From Campylobacterota bacterium (GTDB lineage Bacteria; Campylobacterota; Campylobacteria; Campylobacterales; Thiovulaceae), in assembly GCA_030152305.1 (NCBI GenBank), contig JASKOM010000004.1, positions 62,001 through 126,000 on the forward strand: a DNA stretch of 64,000 nucleotides, read 5' to 3'. How positions within the stretch are numbered: position 1 is the first letter of the stretch; every line of letters begins with the position of its first letter. The position numbers and the translations under genes were made by a program. This document shows positions 10,139 through 18,728 of this stretch, one piece after another. Below the pieces are notes generated by a model. The model saw nothing but the letters and a program-made list of their open reading frames with translations. It searched no databases and had not been told where the DNA came from.

Positions 10139-11695
10139 TTAATTATGCTGTAAAGCTTTTGATAAAAGATTATGAGCAAATTTATAAGCATCTTGATCTT
10201 TCATGCCACCAACCATTCTTGCAATTTCATTTGCTCGTTCATCAAAATTAACAAGTTCTTGAACAAAACTTTCATCATTTTCTTTCCAAACTTTAAAATG
10301 TTGATCAGCATGTGAAGTCAATTGAGGTTGATGAGAAATGGCAAATATTTGATAATTTTTTGCTAATTCTTTTAAAACTTTTGCAACTTTCATAGATTCT
10401 TCACCACTTAAATTGGAATCGATTTCATCTAAAAACAAAGTGCCAATTTCACCAGAACGAAATTTTGTTTTTAAAGTTAAAATAGCTAATCGAACTCGAT
10501 TTTGTTCTCCGTAAGATAATGAATCAATATCAGTATTTGCAACGATTAATTTTCCATGATCTATTCCACGATCTGATATTTCACTATTTGATAATATAAG
10601 TTTTGATTCACCAATATTTAATAATTTTAAATATTCGTTAAAAATAATATTAAAATCGTTTAATAACGATTGTCGAATAGTTCGTAATTCAAGACCTATT
10701 TCGAGTAATTTAGCTTTGCTAACTTGTAACTGTTCTGACGAAATATATAATTCATTTCTAAGTTGATTAAGATGTTTTAATTCTTCGAGTCGTTCATCTT
10801 TGTAACCTAAAGCACCAGAAATAGAACCGTGTCGTTCTCGAAGTTCAGATAATAATTCAATTCGTGTAATTACCTCATCGCCATCAATACCGTTTAATTC
10901 AGCAAGAGTATCTTTAATTAATTCGATGCCACTTTCAAGTTCAATTAAACAATCATCAAATTTATTAGCTTCGTGTTCAAGAGACATTAACATAAAAACT
11001 TCGCGAATGATTCGTCGTTTGGAAACAACATCTTCAATATTATCAAGATGTTCTTCGATTCGTTCTCGACGAGAAAGTCGTTTTTTTAAAATTTGAAGTT
11101 CATCTTCTTCACCAATCTTTGGATTGATTTTATCAAGTTTATCAACTTCAAATTTAATAAATTCTTCTTTTGCAGAAATTTCACTAATTTGAATTCTCAA
11201 TTTAGAAATATAGCGATTAATTACCGAAAAATTATTAAATTCTTTTTGATATTGACCCAAAATTTCCAAAAATAAGGGTTCTCTTTTTTCGGCAATACCG
11301 TCAAGAATATTGATGAGGTTCGAAGAATCAAATTCAACGATTTCACGAGGATTAAGATGATTAATAAACATTTTACCTATTTGAGAAATAACTTTTTTAG
11401 GAACAGCTTGACTATTAATAAAATATCGAATTTTGTCTTTTCGAATTTGTTTAAAAATAGTAAATTCGTCATTATCGTTATCAATTCCAAAAGTATCAAG
11501 ATTAATAGCTCGATTAAAAAGAATTTCAGAAAGTTTTGCATTTGAATCTTTTTGACCAAGAGTAGAAAGAATAGAATTAATTAAAATCGATTTTCCAGAA
11601 CCACTTGCACCAGTAAAAAGAATTAAACCAGACTTAAAATTTAAATCAATATGTTTAAAAGATAAATATTCTTGAAGATGAAATCGTTCAATCAT
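10139..11695 (-). CDS. recN: DNA repair ATPase RecN
   Basis: This is an SMC-like ATPase of recombinational repair. Seen: Walker A FTGASGSGKSILIN near residue 30, two coiled-coil stretches in the middle, the ABC signature LSYGEQNRVRLAIL, Walker B GTLFLDEIDSNLSGEES, and a following ISHQPQLTSHAD histidine switch. At 518 residues it is shorter than E. coli RecN (553), as is usual for epsilonproteobacterial forms. It is the first gene of a minus-strand pair with dnaE and is divergent from the accessory island that begins at 11.8 kb. Confidence 0.93.
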   Translation of the reverse strand: MIERFHLQEYLSFKHIDLNFKSGLILFTGASGSGKSILINSILSTLGQKDSNAKLSEILFNRAINLDTFGIDNDNDEFTIFKQIRKDKIRYFINSQAVPKKVISQIGKMFINHLNPREIVEFDSSNLINILDGIAEKREPLFLEILGQYQKEFNNFSVINRYISKLRIQISEISAKEEFIKFEVDKLDKINPKIGEEDELQILKKRLSRRERIEEHLDNIEDVVSKRRIIREVFMLMSLEHEANKFDDCLIELESGIELIKDTLAELNGIDGDEVITRIELLSELRERHGSISGALGYKDERLEELKHLNQLRNELYISSEQLQVSKAKLLEIGLELRTIRQSLLNDFNIIFNEYLKLLNIGESKLILSNSEISDRGIDHGKLIVANTDIDSLSYGEQNRVRLAILTLKTKFRSGEIGTLFLDEIDSNLSGEESMKVAKVLKELAKNYQIFAISHQPQLTSHADQHFKVWKENDESFVQELVNFDERANEIARMVGGMKDQDAYKFAHNLLSKALQHN

Positions 11696-11764
11696 TTTAT
11701 ATAGCCTTTATTTTTGAATTTCATAAGTTATATGATAACATAATCAAAACTGTTAAAAATTAGA

Positions 11765-11793
11765 CTTTAACTGTCAATATGTTGTTTTATAAT
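11765..11793 (+). promoter_or_regulatory. Possible promoter of the dynamin-nuclease-helicase island
   Basis: A perfect TATAAT lies at 11788-11793, about 30 bases before the GTPase gene. The -35 position (11765-11770) is poor, as is common in AT-rich Campylobacterota promoters. It sits in the divergent gap after recN. Confidence 0.4.
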
Positions 11794-11824
11794 TTCGTCA
11801 TATAAAAATAAAGGAAAGAAATTG

Positions 11825-14164
11825 ATGAGTTACGAACAAAAGAAAAACGAACTGTTAGAAAATAGCAAAAAGTTAAACGAAGCTATCAACAGTGTTATTA
11901 AAAGCGACCCAAACAAACTTGTAATTAATTCAAGCGACCGATCAAAAATTAACGAGCTACAAAAAGCAAGTTCCGTAATTGTTGAAAAACTTAAAAAAGA
12001 TGAGTTTGAAATTGCAATTGTTGGACAAGAAGACAGTGGAAAAAGTTCACTTTTAAATGCTTTAATTAAAACGGATATTTTTCCATCAGCAAGTGGTAGA
12101 ACAACTTACACTTCTACAAAATTAGTTTCTGGCAAAGAAGACAAAGCGGAAGTAACTTTATATACACAAAATGAATTTGATGAAATATTTAAAGCTCGTC
12201 TTAAATCTATTGGAATCGAAGGTGATTACCTATTAGACGGTATATCATTAGAAGATTTTGAAAATGAGTTTAAAGAGCTTTCTAATCAAAAACAGACAGA
12301 TGCAAAACACAATAATTTATATAACGACACAAAAGAGATTATAGAGCTTAAAGATAAGCTATCTCCATTATTGCAATTCAAAGGCGGACAAACTTTAAGT
12401 TTCGAAGGTGCAAATCTTCAAGAGTTTAGAGAATATGTTACTGGTCATGTGTCTGATAAAAGCAAACCGAGAATAACAAAAAAAGTTGTTATTTATTCTT
12501 CGCAATTACAAGCTATGCCTTCTTCAGTAATTTATGATGTTCCGGGGTTCAATTCTCCAACTCGACTTCACAAAGAACAAACTGAAAATATGTTGAAACA
12601 AGCGGATTCGATAATTTTTATTACTGATGTTTCAAGTCCAAATTTAAAAGACAACGAACTTGATTTACTTTCAAAAGGTGAAGATAGTTACGGAGTATCG
12701 TTAAAAGATAAATTATTTGTTTTTGGTAACAAATATGATAAAGCTAACAACGAGAAAGAAGCATTATCTAATGAGCAAAAATTCAGAAATGATATTTTGC
12801 ATGAAAAAACAATTGGCGATGAAAAACGAGTTTTTGTTGGTTCAGCTGGAAAATATCTTGTTGATAACAATATAGGAAACATCAAAATCGATAATCTGCC
12901 AAATTGGGCAAAATCAAACATTGATGAATTTAGAAAAATGATTGAAGATTATTATCACAATGATCGTTTTGATGTTCTCGAAAAAAGAATTAAAACACTA
13001 CAAAGACAAACTTTAGATATTTTTGTAAAAATCAAAAATTCTATTTCACTTCCAAATCATATTTCAAAACGAAGTTTAGAACTTGAAATTTCTTCTAAAG
13101 CTGAAAAGAATATAAGACGACAACTTGAAGCAAATCTCAATCAGATTAAAGTTGATTTAAAACAAGAGTTTCTTGACAAAAAATATTTTTCTGATGGTTT
13201 TGCTAATGAAGTGCCAAACTATTTTTCTGAAATAGATATGAGTTATATTGATCAATTTATTCCTAAATATGAAGATAATTTTGATTCGATTAATAGAACT
13301 ATTCGCGAAGATTATCTTCATAATAAGTTTTTGGCTGATTTTTCTGAACTTGTAAAACAAATTGTTGATGACAAAGCCGATGAGGTTCACGAACGAGTAT
13401 TTACTGCTTTTGTTTCTGCTATTCGTGATAACGAGCGAATTCGTGAAATGGCTGAAGATGTTTTTGTTTTTGAACAACAAAGTGGCAAATTTGACTATCT
13501 TTTTGAAAGATTTGGTAGAAAAATGCTTGACCTCATCATTTATAATCCAATTATGGGATCAAAACGAGAAGAAGATTATAAAAAATATAAAGATGAGTTT
13601 TTATATTTAGATAGTCGTTATAAAAAAGATGGTCGAATTCTAAATATGGTTATATCTGGTCAAGATAAACCTTTGGTTCAAAGCAACGGTTTAGAACGAT
13701 TTAAGCGAGATTTTTTTAATGCTCTCGAAACAAGATTAACTCAAAGTTCAAAAGATTTTGCTGAAACTTGCGAAAATTCACTTTTTCCACAATTAGAAGA
13801 GTTGGCAAAACAGGAAAATAGCTTTGACGATAAAGAGCTTTTTGGTAATCGAAAAGGTAATTATTCTCGAGAAGATGTTTTAGAAGAGATTAATCGAGAT
13901 ATTAACAACTTTAAAACTGTTTTAATCGAAGCTGTCATTCCAATTTTGGATTTAGAAACTGTATTTATTAAACGGGTTGAAAAAGAGATTCGAGTATTAA
14001 TTTCAAGATTAGATTCTGAAGAAATGAATAAATTTATTTTAGATTCAATTGAAATTTACAACGAAAAAGAGTTTGCTGAAATTGATGAAAAAGTTGCTGA
14101 CTATACACGAAAAAAAGAGATTTTAACTGAAGTTGAAAAATTCTTAAAAGAATACAAAAAGTAA
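11825..14164 (+). CDS. Dynamin-like large GTPase
   Basis: This 779-residue protein has an N-terminal dynamin-type GTPase. G1 is GQEDSGKSS at about 67-75, G3 is DVPGFNSPT and G4 is the NKYD motif in FVFGNKYD. It is followed by a long helical region typical of bacterial dynamin-like proteins. No obvious membrane span is present, so membrane contact would come through the helical tip or a partner. The ATG at 11825 is preferred over the TTG just before it because AAGGA lies 9 bases upstream. It starts an accessory run of six same-strand genes, one of which is a small membrane protein. Bacterial dynamins act in membrane remodelling and, in some cases, in phage defence. The defence role here is inferred from the neighbours. 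Confidence 0.85.
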   Translation: MSYEQKKNELLENSKKLNEAINSVIKSDPNKLVINSSDRSKINELQKASSVIVEKLKKDEFEIAIVGQEDSGKSSLLNALIKTDIFPSASGRTTYTSTKLVSGKEDKAEVTLYTQNEFDEIFKARLKSIGIEGDYLLDGISLEDFENEFKELSNQKQTDAKHNNLYNDTKEIIELKDKLSPLLQFKGGQTLSFEGANLQEFREYVTGHVSDKSKPRITKKVVIYSSQLQAMPSSVIYDVPGFNSPTRLHKEQTENMLKQADSIIFITDVSSPNLKDNELDLLSKGEDSYGVSLKDKLFVFGNKYDKANNEKEALSNEQKFRNDILHEKTIGDEKRVFVGSAGKYLVDNNIGNIKIDNLPNWAKSNIDEFRKMIEDYYHNDRFDVLEKRIKTLQRQTLDIFVKIKNSISLPNHISKRSLELEISSKAEKNIRRQLEANLNQIKVDLKQEFLDKKYFSDGFANEVPNYFSEIDMSYIDQFIPKYEDNFDSINRTIREDYLHNKFLADFSELVKQIVDDKADEVHERVFTAFVSAIRDNERIREMAEDVFVFEQQSGKFDYLFERFGRKMLDLIIYNPIMGSKREEDYKKYKDEFLYLDSRYKKDGRILNMVISGQDKPLVQSNGLERFKRDFFNALETRLTQSSKDFAETCENSLFPQLEELAKQENSFDDKELFGNRKGNYSREDVLEEINRDINNFKTVLIEAVIPILDLETVFIKRVEKEIRVLISRLDSEEMNKFILDSIEIYNEKEFAEIDEKVADYTRKKEILTEVEKFLKEYKK

Positions 14165-14189
14165 TCTAAACTTACACACAAAACACAAT

Positions 14190-14214
14190 GGGAAGAATAT
14201 TTTTATTTCTTCCC
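14190..14214 (+). terminator. Hairpin after the dynamin gene
   Basis: An 8-bp perfect stem (GGGAAGAA/TTCTTCCC) encloses a 9-base AT loop. It lies 26 bases past the GTPase stop. There is no long T run after it, so it may be a partial terminator or a processing site rather than the end of the operon. Confidence 0.5.
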
Positions 14215-14246
14215 AAACTGCAAAAATAAAAAGGAGAAAATAAAAG

Positions 14247-14717
14247 ATGGCTTATACAAAGGGTATAGCTGAAGAGATTGGTTATTCTGTTTCAATGCAT
14301 ATCGTAAATGAAGTTGCTGGGAAAATAGGTGTTAGAAACAACACAGACTTTATTGCGGGTATTGGTTATAACATTGCAGACAAAGATGTATTAAAGTTAA
14401 AAATGGCTGTTAGACAAGAAGGTATTGACAAAATAGAAGAATTAAAAAAACAGAATTCAAAAGTAATGTTTTCTAAACTTGTCAAACAAGAAATAGCGAA
14501 AGTGATTAAAGCTTATAATCTTAGCGATATTATTTCACCAGATGGTGATTTAATTGATCCTGAACAAAAAGAATCGCCTTTAGAAAAATGTCAATCCGAA
14601 CTAGAAAAGTTAAAACAAGAAAATCAACAACTCAAATCTCAACTTCAATTAATCGAACAAGAAAAAATAGAAACTGCTGAAATCGTAGAACGAATTCGTG
14701 AGAAATTTATAAAATGA
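14247..14717 (+). CDS. Small conserved protein, paralogue of the gene at 46.8 kb
   Basis: This 156-residue protein has a strong ribosome site (AAGGAG). The N-terminal two thirds align by eye with the minus-strand gene at 46771-47172. Both have a DKDV-x-[RK]LK-A segment, an I-EE-KK segment, a K-EI--[VI]IK-YN--DI[IF]S motif and a following Gly-Asp/Glu. The C-terminal third is a coiled coil rich in Gln, Glu and Lys. I do not recognise the family. It sits between the dynamin-like GTPase and a small membrane protein whose start overlaps its stop (ATGA). It is probably an adaptor in the same process. Confidence 0.65.
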   Translation: MAYTKGIAEEIGYSVSMHIVNEVAGKIGVRNNTDFIAGIGYNIADKDVLKLKMAVRQEGIDKIEELKKQNSKVMFSKLVKQEIAKVIKAYNLSDIISPDGDLIDPEQKESPLEKCQSELEKLKQENQQLKSQLQLIEQEKIETAEIVERIREKFIK

Positions 14718-14974
14718 CAACTGAATTAGAACAAAAAATATTAGACAAAATTACAAAACTTGAACAAAATATTTCTTCACATAAAATATTATCAGATGAA
14801 TATATTAATAATTTATCTGATGATCAATTAGAAGATCTGAAACATAAAATTAATAAAAAACTAAAAAAAAGCTTTATTAATAATTTATTATCGTTGTCAT
14901 CTTTAAAAATTATTATCTTTGCGATTATTCTCGAATTTTCAATCGAAGTTATCGTTGAATTATTAATTGATTAA
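14714..14974 (+). CDS. Small membrane protein with N-terminal coiled coil
   Basis: This 86-residue protein has a charged helical N-terminus followed by one hydrophobic segment of about 20 residues (IIIFAIILEFSIEVIVELLI) at the end. It overlaps the upstream gene by 4 bases (ATGA). The layout, a soluble coiled coil with a single C-terminal span, fits a membrane anchor for the GTPase or its adaptor. No family was recognised. Confidence 0.6.
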   Translation: MTTELEQKILDKITKLEQNISSHKILSDEYINNLSDDQLEDLKHKINKKLKKSFINNLLSLSSLKIIIFAIILEFSIEVIVELLID

Positions 14975-14989
14975 AAATAGGAAAATAAA

Positions 14990-15721
14990 ATGAGTTTGAA
15001 TGATTTACTTGAGAATTTATCTCTGGAAGATATTGAATTTTTAAGACAAAAAAAGTTAGAACAATCTGGAAATATTCCCTATTTTTCTTTTAGCAACATA
15101 ACTGAAGACGAATTAAATATTATAGTTAATATAAAACAACAATTTAATGATTATAAATTTGATATTTGGTTTAATAATAAAATCGCTCTTTCCGATGAGG
15201 TTGAGCTTTTTTTAGAAAATCTTTTATTAAAATATAAAAATCTTATTTCAAGTTTTAACGAAGAAGATTTGAAATTGTATTTTTTATCGCCTTTATTTTT
15301 TAAGATAGATTTTTTATCATTTAAAAATGATTGTCGTGCTTTTTATAACGAAAAATTAACTTATAAAACAGATAAATTTATTTTAAATGGCGAAGTTGAT
15401 TTCGTATTCGCAAAAGGTTTAAAACGATCAAAAACTCCATATTTTTTTATTCAGGAATTTAAACGAGGTAAAAAGAATTCTGATCCAGAACCGCAACTTC
15501 TTGCTGAATTAATTGCAGGTTTGGAGTTAAATTTATGGAATGAAATTCGAGGAGCTTATATCGTTGGAGCTATCTGGAATTTTGTTATTTTAGAAAAAAT
15601 TAATCAAAATAGCTATATTTATTATGTTTCGCAAAATTTTGATTCAACCAAATTAGAAGATTTACAAAATATTTATAAAAATTTATTAGTTATAAGAAAC
15701 GAGGTAATTGAAAATGAATGA
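14990..15721 (+). CDS. PD-(D/E)XK-like nuclease, first of a tandem pair
   Basis: This 243-residue protein carries a restriction-endonuclease-like core at about 128-185. VDFVFAKG supplies the Asp. FIQEFKRG supplies the E-x-K, and PEPQLLAEL a following Gln motif. The N-terminal half is helical and probably holds substrate or partner contacts. It is a close paralogue of the next gene, with almost the same C-terminal sentence (NIYKNLLVI-NEV). Its stop lies inside the start of that gene. No methylase or specificity subunit accompanies the pair. The fold is inferred from motif spacing; nuclease activity is predicted, not shown. Confidence 0.65.
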   Translation: MSLNDLLENLSLEDIEFLRQKKLEQSGNIPYFSFSNITEDELNIIVNIKQQFNDYKFDIWFNNKIALSDEVELFLENLLLKYKNLISSFNEEDLKLYFLSPLFFKIDFLSFKNDCRAFYNEKLTYKTDKFILNGEVDFVFAKGLKRSKTPYFFIQEFKRGKKNSDPEPQLLAELIAGLELNLWNEIRGAYIVGAIWNFVILEKINQNSYIYYVSQNFDSTKLEDLQNIYKNLLVIRNEVIENE

Positions 15722-16442
15722 AATAGAATTACAAAATAGAATTTATGAATTAGAACTTGAACTTAAAAATCTGAAAGATAAAGAGAATAAAAAAAGTTAT
15801 GGTTTTTCGTCTATTAACGATGAGGTGCTTTTTTCACTTTTTGATGTCGAACGAATAGAAGATAAAAATATATTTAATAATTGGTTTGATCAGGCAAAAA
15901 ATATAAATTTAGAACCTAAAATTATTAATGAATTAGAAAGTTTGATTTTGCGAGAGGAAAATTTTATTTTTGATTATCAAGAAGAAGATTTGAAAATATA
16001 TTTTATTGCACCAATTTTAAATCTTGTTGATTTTAGATTAACTGAACAAAAAATTCGCGGTTTTTTCGAACAGAAATTAACTTATTCGAATTCAAAAGCT
16101 GTTCTTAATGGAACTGTTGATTTTGTTGTTGCAAAAGGTCGAAAAACGGCAATAAAACCATATTTTTTTATTCAGGAATTTAAACAAAAAGCTGGTGGTT
16201 CAGATCCAGAACCGCAACTTGTCGCTGAACTTATTTCAGCTGTCGAATTAAATAATTGGCATTCGATAAAAGGAGCTTTTATTATTGGCAACGACTGGAA
16301 ATTTGTAATTTTAGAAAAATTAGAATTAGATAAATATAAATATTTTGTTTCTCGACATTTTGATTCGATAAAAATAGAAGATCTTAAAAATATTTATAAA
16401 AATTTATTAGTTATAAAAAATGAGGTAAAAAATATTGACTAA
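15714..16442 (+). CDS. PD-(D/E)XK-like nuclease, second of a tandem pair
   Basis: This 242-residue paralogue of the preceding gene has the same nuclease-like core: GTVDFVVAKG, then FFIQEFKQKAGG and DPEPQLVAEL. The ATG at 15714 has GAGG 9 bases upstream, a better spacing than the TTG at 15708. The gene overlaps its neighbours by 8 bases on each side, so three genes (two nucleases and the helicase) form one translationally coupled unit. The N-terminal 25 residues form a short coiled coil absent from the first copy, so the two may work as a heterodimer. Duplication is the simplest origin. Confidence 0.65.
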   Translation: MNEIELQNRIYELELELKNLKDKENKKSYGFSSINDEVLFSLFDVERIEDKNIFNNWFDQAKNINLEPKIINELESLILREENFIFDYQEEDLKIYFIAPILNLVDFRLTEQKIRGFFEQKLTYSNSKAVLNGTVDFVVAKGRKTAIKPYFFIQEFKQKAGGSDPEPQLVAELISAVELNNWHSIKGAFIIGNDWKFVILEKLELDKYKYFVSRHFDSIKIEDLKNIYKNLLVIKNEVKNID

Positions 16443-18324
16443 ACATGAATGCAAAGAATTTATTGCAAAACTCCCAAACACGATTTCCGAAACTGAAAAA
16501 AATGAAGTTATCGAGATTTTACAAAGAATAAAAAAAGATTATTTTAATATTTCGACCTCATCGATAAATTCAACATCGATAATAAAATCACAACATAATA
16601 AAAAAAGCTCCATCGAATTTAATTTTGATTCTGAACAATTAAAAGCGATCAATTCAAAAAGTAAATATATTTTGTTGAAAGCACGAGCTGGAAGTGGAAA
16701 AACGGCTGTTCTTGTTGAACGAGTTAAACGGTTGTTAAAAAATGGTGTAAATCAAAATGAGATTTTATTATTAGCTTTTAATAAAAAAGCATCAATCGAA
16801 ATGAAAAAGCGAGTTGGTGATAATTTTGCAAATTCGAAGACTTTTCATTCGTTTGCTTATTCAATCGTCAAACCAACTGAAGATATTTTGACTGGTCGAA
16901 AACAGCTTTTATTCGTTCAAAGTTTGATTCCAAAAAATGAGTTGAATGAAATTGGCAATGATGAAATTTCGCAACAAAAAGCTAATTTATCGTCTGGAGT
17001 TTTTTATAAATATATACGAAATCGTTCAGATTTAACTCTTAACGATATTGAAATTAAATCAAATGGTGAAAAATGGATTGCTGATTTTTTATTTGAACAC
17101 GATGTCAAATTCGAATATGAGAAAAAAATTAATCAAGTTTATAAACCAGATTTTACGATTAACAAGAATATAATTCTTGAACATTGGGGAATTGACGAAA
17201 ACGATCCAAACGATCAAGCTCCTGAATATTGGACAAAAGACAGAAATGAATATATAAACGAAATGAACAGCAAACGGGCATTTTGGAAAACTCAAAAAGA
17301 GAAAATATTCATCGAAACTTCCGTTGTTGATTTAAAAAAAGGTCGTGAAGAATTCGAGAATATTCTTAAATCGAAATTAGAAAAAGCAGGTTTAAGCTTA
17401 GAAAAACTCTCAACTTCTGAAATAATAAATCGAGTTCAAAATAGTTTTACGACTATTTATAAAATCACTGAACGAGTGGCTCAATTTATCACAAATTCTC
17501 AACAGAAAAATAGGACAGTTTTGAACAATCTCATGCATATGTACATCATGAAAACAATTGGTTCCACAAGAAACCGTTATAAGTTTGAGATATTTGCAAA
17601 TGATATTTATAAAAAATATGAAGAATCTAACAAACTTGATTTTCAAATATTATTAAACAAAGCAACAGAACAAATTTCTTATAAAGATGTTGCATCGTTA
17701 AATTATATTTTAATTGACGAATTTCAAGATTTTTCTCCGCTGTTTTATAATTTAATTGCCAAAATTAAAGAACTAAAACCTGATGTTAATATTTTTGCAG
17801 TTGGCGATGATTGGCAATCGATTAATGGTTTCGCTGGTTCAAGTTTAGAATATTTTAATAATTTTGCTAAATATTTTGACGGTGCAGAAATATTATCGAT
17901 GAATACAAATTATCGAAGCAAAAGTGCAATTGTCGAATTTGGAAATAATCTTTTTGAAACTGGTGAAAAAGCAAACTCTTCTCAAATTGGTGGTCAAGTT
18001 GTTGAAATTAAAAATATCGATGAGGTTTTAAGTTCGATATCGAAAGATATAAAAATAGCTATTTTGGTTAGAAATAATTATGAGAAAAAAGAAATTAATA
18101 TTTCTAAATATAAAGAATTAGGCATTGAAATTATGACGGCTCATAAATCAAAAGGTTTGCAATTTGATGATGTGATTATTTATAAAAATAGTTTCCAAAA
18201 AACAGATTCAGATAATAAATTTTTTGAATTTTTTGGCAAAACCGAACAAGAACTTTCTGCCGAAGAAAAACGACTTTATTATGTTGCCGTAACACGAGCA
18301 AAAGAGAATTTATATATTTTATAA
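16435..18324 (+). CDS. UvrD/Rep-type SF1 helicase with embedded nuclease-like domain
   Basis: The start is TTG with GAGGT 8 bases upstream. All SF1 motifs are visible. Motif I is ARAGSGKTAVLVERV near residue 80, Ia is LLAFNKKASIEM, and II is LIDEFQDFSPLF. III is AVGDDWQSINGFAGS, IV is NYRSKSAIVEF, V is MTAHKSKGLQFDDVIIY, and VI is LYYVAVTRAKENLYIL. Between Ia and II lies an insertion (about 200-310) with GEKWIADFLFEHDV, YKPDFTI and IILEHWGID. This is the pattern of the PD-(D/E)XK-like domain inserted in helicase IV-type proteins. It ends directly after motif VI, so it is compact (629 residues). Coupling to two nuclease-like genes suggests a DNA-degrading machine. Confidence 0.88.
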   Translation: MTKHECKEFIAKLPNTISETEKNEVIEILQRIKKDYFNISTSSINSTSIIKSQHNKKSSIEFNFDSEQLKAINSKSKYILLKARAGSGKTAVLVERVKRLLKNGVNQNEILLLAFNKKASIEMKKRVGDNFANSKTFHSFAYSIVKPTEDILTGRKQLLFVQSLIPKNELNEIGNDEISQQKANLSSGVFYKYIRNRSDLTLNDIEIKSNGEKWIADFLFEHDVKFEYEKKINQVYKPDFTINKNIILEHWGIDENDPNDQAPEYWTKDRNEYINEMNSKRAFWKTQKEKIFIETSVVDLKKGREEFENILKSKLEKAGLSLEKLSTSEIINRVQNSFTTIYKITERVAQFITNSQQKNRTVLNNLMHMYIMKTIGSTRNRYKFEIFANDIYKKYEESNKLDFQILLNKATEQISYKDVASLNYILIDEFQDFSPLFYNLIAKIKELKPDVNIFAVGDDWQSINGFAGSSLEYFNNFAKYFDGAEILSMNTNYRSKSAIVEFGNNLFETGEKANSSQIGGQVVEIKNIDEVLSSISKDIKIAILVRNNYEKKEINISKYKELGIEIMTAHKSKGLQFDDVIIYKNSFQKTDSDNKFFEFFGKTEQELSAEEKRLYYVAVTRAKENLYIL

Positions 18325-18333
18325 TTTATTTAA

Positions 18334-18354
18334 ATTCCGTGTCAAGCACGGAAT
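18334..18354 (+). terminator. Terminator-like hairpin after the helicase
   Basis: An 8-bp stem (ATTCCGTG/CACGGAAT) encloses a 5-base loop, 10 bases after the helicase stop. There is no T run. The same wording is a common palindromic filler between genes in other bacterial genomes, so it may be a small dispersed repeat. Confidence 0.6.
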
Positions 18355-18423
18355 GACATGTCATGACTTGTTTTAAACATATTAAAATTATGAAAATACA
18401 AAATTAATTACAAGGATTTGTTC

Positions 18424-18663
18424 GTGAGCGAAGTCGAAAAAGAAGAAAATCTCGTTAAAAAAACATGTCGTGAATTAGGCATTACTCAAAAAGAATTAGC
18501 GGAAATGATGGGAGTTTCTGAAAATAGTGTTTCAAGTTGGAAAAATGAAAAACAACCTATTCCTCAATGGGCTTATAAAATGGTTAATTTATTGCAAAAA
18601 GAACACAAACATAATCAACTAATTGATTTTATGAAACATACAACTTTTCAGATAAAAATGTAA
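18424..18663 (+). CDS. XRE-family helix-turn-helix regulator
   Basis: This 79-residue protein carries a clear HTH: CRELGITQKELAEMMGVSENSVSSWKNEKQPIP. The GTG at 18424 is chosen because AAGGA lies 7 bases upstream; the TTG at 18418 would be too close. It is a DNA-binding regulator, possibly controlling the upstream cassette or the KilA-N gene beyond. No partner domain is present. Confidence 0.75.
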   Translation: MSEVEKEENLVKKTCRELGITQKELAEMMGVSENSVSSWKNEKQPIPQWAYKMVNLLQKEHKHNQLIDFMKHTTFQIKM

Positions 18664-18728
18664 ATATTTGGATATAATCTTGAAATAATTTAATTAATAT
18701 ATGGATCGTATTTTAGGAGGTATGTTCA

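Noticed and set aside
13157-13480. 107-residue minus-strand ORF inside the dynamin gene
   Set aside because: It is antisense to a well-conserved gene and has a typical shadow composition (Asn, Ile, Phe, Lys).
18334-18354. A dispersed palindromic element after the helicase
   Set aside because: Only one copy is in the window, so it is listed as a hairpin and not as a repeat family.
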